Assembly: GCA_003165855.1 (NCBI GenBank)
Contig: PMXH01000180.1
Span: 1 to 7,110 of the forward strand
Source: Acidobacteriaceae bacterium
Lineage (GTDB): Bacteria; Acidobacteriota; Terriglobia; Terriglobales; Acidobacteriaceae
Direction of reading: 5' to 3'
DNA: 7,110 nucleotides
Shown here: positions 6,179 to 7,110 of the stretch, piece after piece
Layout: each line of letters starts with the position of its first letter
Position numbering within the stretch: the first letter of the stretch is position 1
Program-made: the position numbers and the translations under genes
Notes under the pieces: generated by a model
Databases searched by the model: none
The model's input: the letters and a program-made list of their open reading frames with translations, nothing else
What the model was told of the DNA's origin: nothing

Positions 6179-6200
6179 GGACGGGCGCCTTCGCCCGTCC
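6179..6200. repeat. Perfect 9-bp GC-rich hairpin in the etfB-etfA gap
   Basis: GGACGGGCG (6179-6187) pairs exactly with CGCCCGTCC (6192-6200) around a CCTT loop. It lies 18 bases after the etfB stop. No T-run follows, so a full Rho-independent terminator is unlikely inside this operon. It may stabilise the etfB message, cause partial read-through, or be a copy of a dispersed repeat. Confidence 0.75.
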
Positions 6201-6223
6201 GCCGAGCGAAGCCAGGCTGTCTT

Positions 6224-6246
6224 AACTGAGAACCGAGAACTGAGAA
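6224..6246. repeat. Short direct repeat AACTGAGAA just upstream of etfA
   Basis: AACTGAGAA occurs at 6224-6232 and 6238-6246, with a variant CCGAGAA overlapping the space between, giving three GAGAA units about 7 bases apart. The last unit ends 8 bases before the etfA ATG and is the only purine-rich stretch there. It may therefore double as a weak ribosome binding site. Confidence 0.55.
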
Positions 6247-6254
6247 TTGCTCTT

Positions 6255-7110
6255 ATGCCCGATACCATTTTAGTAGTCGTCGAACAACGCGAAGGCAAAC
6301 TCAACCGCGTCTCCTGGGAAACCATCACTGCCGGCCAGGCGATAGCCGCGGCGACCGGCTGGACTCTCGAGGCCGCCGTTGTCGGGGGCAACGCATCCAC
6401 CTTCGCCGCGGAAGTTGCGGCGAAGAAAGTGGCGAAAGTCTACGCTGTCGAATCGCCGAAGCTCGAGCCTTACACGCCCGACGCTTTCGCTGCCGCGCTC
6501 AAGCAACTCCTCACCGCTAAGCAGCCCAAGTTGGTACTGATGCCGCATACCTACCAGGTGCGCGACTTCGTACCGAAGCTCGCGACCGCGATGGGGCGCG
6601 CCGTCATCAGCGACTGCATCGGCTTCAAACACGAAAACGGCAAGCTGGTCTTCACCCGCCAGATGTTCCAGGGCAAGTTCGCCGCCGATGTCAGCTTCAC
6701 CAGCGACGCTCCGTGGTTTGCCACTTTCCAGAACGGAGCGTTTCGTGGAGATAAGGCTGAGGCCGGCGCGAGCGCTGCGCCAATCGAAACTGTGAGTGTT
6801 GAGATCGCCGATGGAGTCGTTCGCAACAAGCCGCAGGAAGTGTTCAAAGAAGCCAAGCAAGCCGTCGACCTGACGCAAGCCGAAATTATTGTCTCGGTCG
6901 GCCGCGGCATCAAAGAGCAGAAAAATGTCGAGATCGCCAAACAACTGGCCGACGCTCTGGGGGGAGACCTCGCCGCCTCGCGGCCCATCTGCGACAACGG
7001 ATGGCTGCCCATGGAGCGGCAGGTGGGCAGCTCGGGGCAAACGGTTGCGCCGCGGCTGTATCTCGCCGTCGGAATCTCCGGCGCGATCCAGCACCTGGTC
7101 GGCATGAAAG
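6255..7110 (+). CDS. etfA: Electron transfer flavoprotein alpha subunit, C-terminus cut by window end
   Basis: EtfA binds the redox-active FAD and pairs with EtfB from the preceding gene. The window holds 285 residues of an expected ~310-325. It starts MPDTILVVVEQREGKLNRVS, followed by the ETF nucleotide-binding-like fold, with AVVGG at 41-45 and VLMPHTYQVRDFVPKLA at 94-110. The C-terminal FAD domain begins around 208 with IIVSVGRGIKEQKNVE. It continues with ASRPICDNGWLP (241-252), then QVGSSGQTVAP (256-266) and LYLAVGISGAIQHLVGM (268-284), which contain the family's FAD-contacting Arg (R243), Ser and Thr positions. No residue important to FAD binding looks replaced. ATG 6255 is supported by the fit to the family N-terminus; its Shine-Dalgarno is weak (GAGAA about 8 bases upstream), unlike etfB. 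The gene is probably co-transcribed with etfB. The sequence after LVGMK lies outside the window. Confidence 0.96.
   Translation, partial: MPDTILVVVEQREGKLNRVSWETITAGQAIAAATGWTLEAAVVGGNASTFAAEVAAKKVAKVYAVESPKLEPYTPDAFAAALKQLLTAKQPKLVLMPHTYQVRDFVPKLATAMGRAVISDCIGFKHENGKLVFTRQMFQGKFAADVSFTSDAPWFATFQNGAFRGDKAEAGASAAPIETVSVEIADGVVRNKPQEVFKEAKQAVDLTQAEIIVSVGRGIKEQKNVEIAKQLADALGGDLAASRPICDNGWLPMERQVGSSGQTVAPRLYLAVGISGAIQHLVGMK

Noticed and set aside
6179..6200. Rho-independent terminator after etfB
   Set aside because: The stem is strong, but no T-run follows on either strand and etfA lies just downstream in the same direction.
6270..7094. A 274-aa open frame antisense to etfA
   Set aside because: etfA on the plus strand is unmistakable by its FAD-domain motifs; the antisense frame is a by-product of GC-biased codons.
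1..7110. A new defence or mobile system hidden in the window
   Set aside because: No nuclease, helicase, recombinase, toxin-antitoxin or integrase motifs are visible. The larger genes are all recognisable efflux, amino-acid, surface and electron-transfer genes in ordinary arrangements.

Overview
The window looks like a piece of chromosome from a GC-rich Gram-negative bacterium, most likely an acidobacterium of the Koribacter/Terriglobia type. This placement is an inference. It rests on a tripartite efflux system and lipoproteins (an outer membrane), on coding sequence biased to G/C at third positions, and on AT-poor gaps filled with short inverted and tandem repeats of the kind I associate with that phylum. 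No rRNA, tRNA, transposase or phage gene is visible that would fix it.

Layout, left to right. (1) 1-2451, minus strand: a two-gene efflux operon. The periplasmic adaptor (membrane fusion protein) gene comes first, then an RND (AcrB/HAE-1 type) inner-membrane pump gene that leaves the window at the paired-aspartate motif of TM4. The 112-bp gap between them holds a small tandem plus inverted repeat. (2) 2452-2734: a 283-bp divergent intergenic region with no gene. (3) 2735-3784, plus: a PLP-dependent low-specificity L-threonine aldolase, possibly on a leaderless mRNA. (4) 3916-4593, plus: a secreted lipoprotein with a Big2-like domain and a 'bacterial repeat' (InlB-B-like) domain. (5) 4630-4794, minus, and 4919-5197, plus: two small divergent genes, one for a 54-aa lysine-rich protein and one for a 92-aa protein with a CxxC...CxxxxC probable zinc site. 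(6) 5205-5288: an 84-bp imperfect hairpin repeat. (7) 5390-7110, plus: etfB (TTG start, strong Shine-Dalgarno) and etfA (cut by the window end), the two subunits of electron transfer flavoprotein. The 94-bp gap between them holds a perfect GC-rich hairpin and a short tandem repeat.

How the genes work together. Adaptor and pump would form a drug or solvent efflux complex with an outer-membrane channel not seen here. EtfB and EtfA form the heterodimer that carries electrons from acyl-CoA and other dehydrogenases to the quinone pool through ETF-quinone oxidoreductase. The aldolase, the lipoprotein and the two small proteins show no clear link to these or to each other.

I see no convincing new multigene system. 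What merits a second look is the pair of small uncharacterised divergent genes, the start-site signals (a -10-like element close to an ATG with no Shine-Dalgarno), and the repeat elements placed inside operons.
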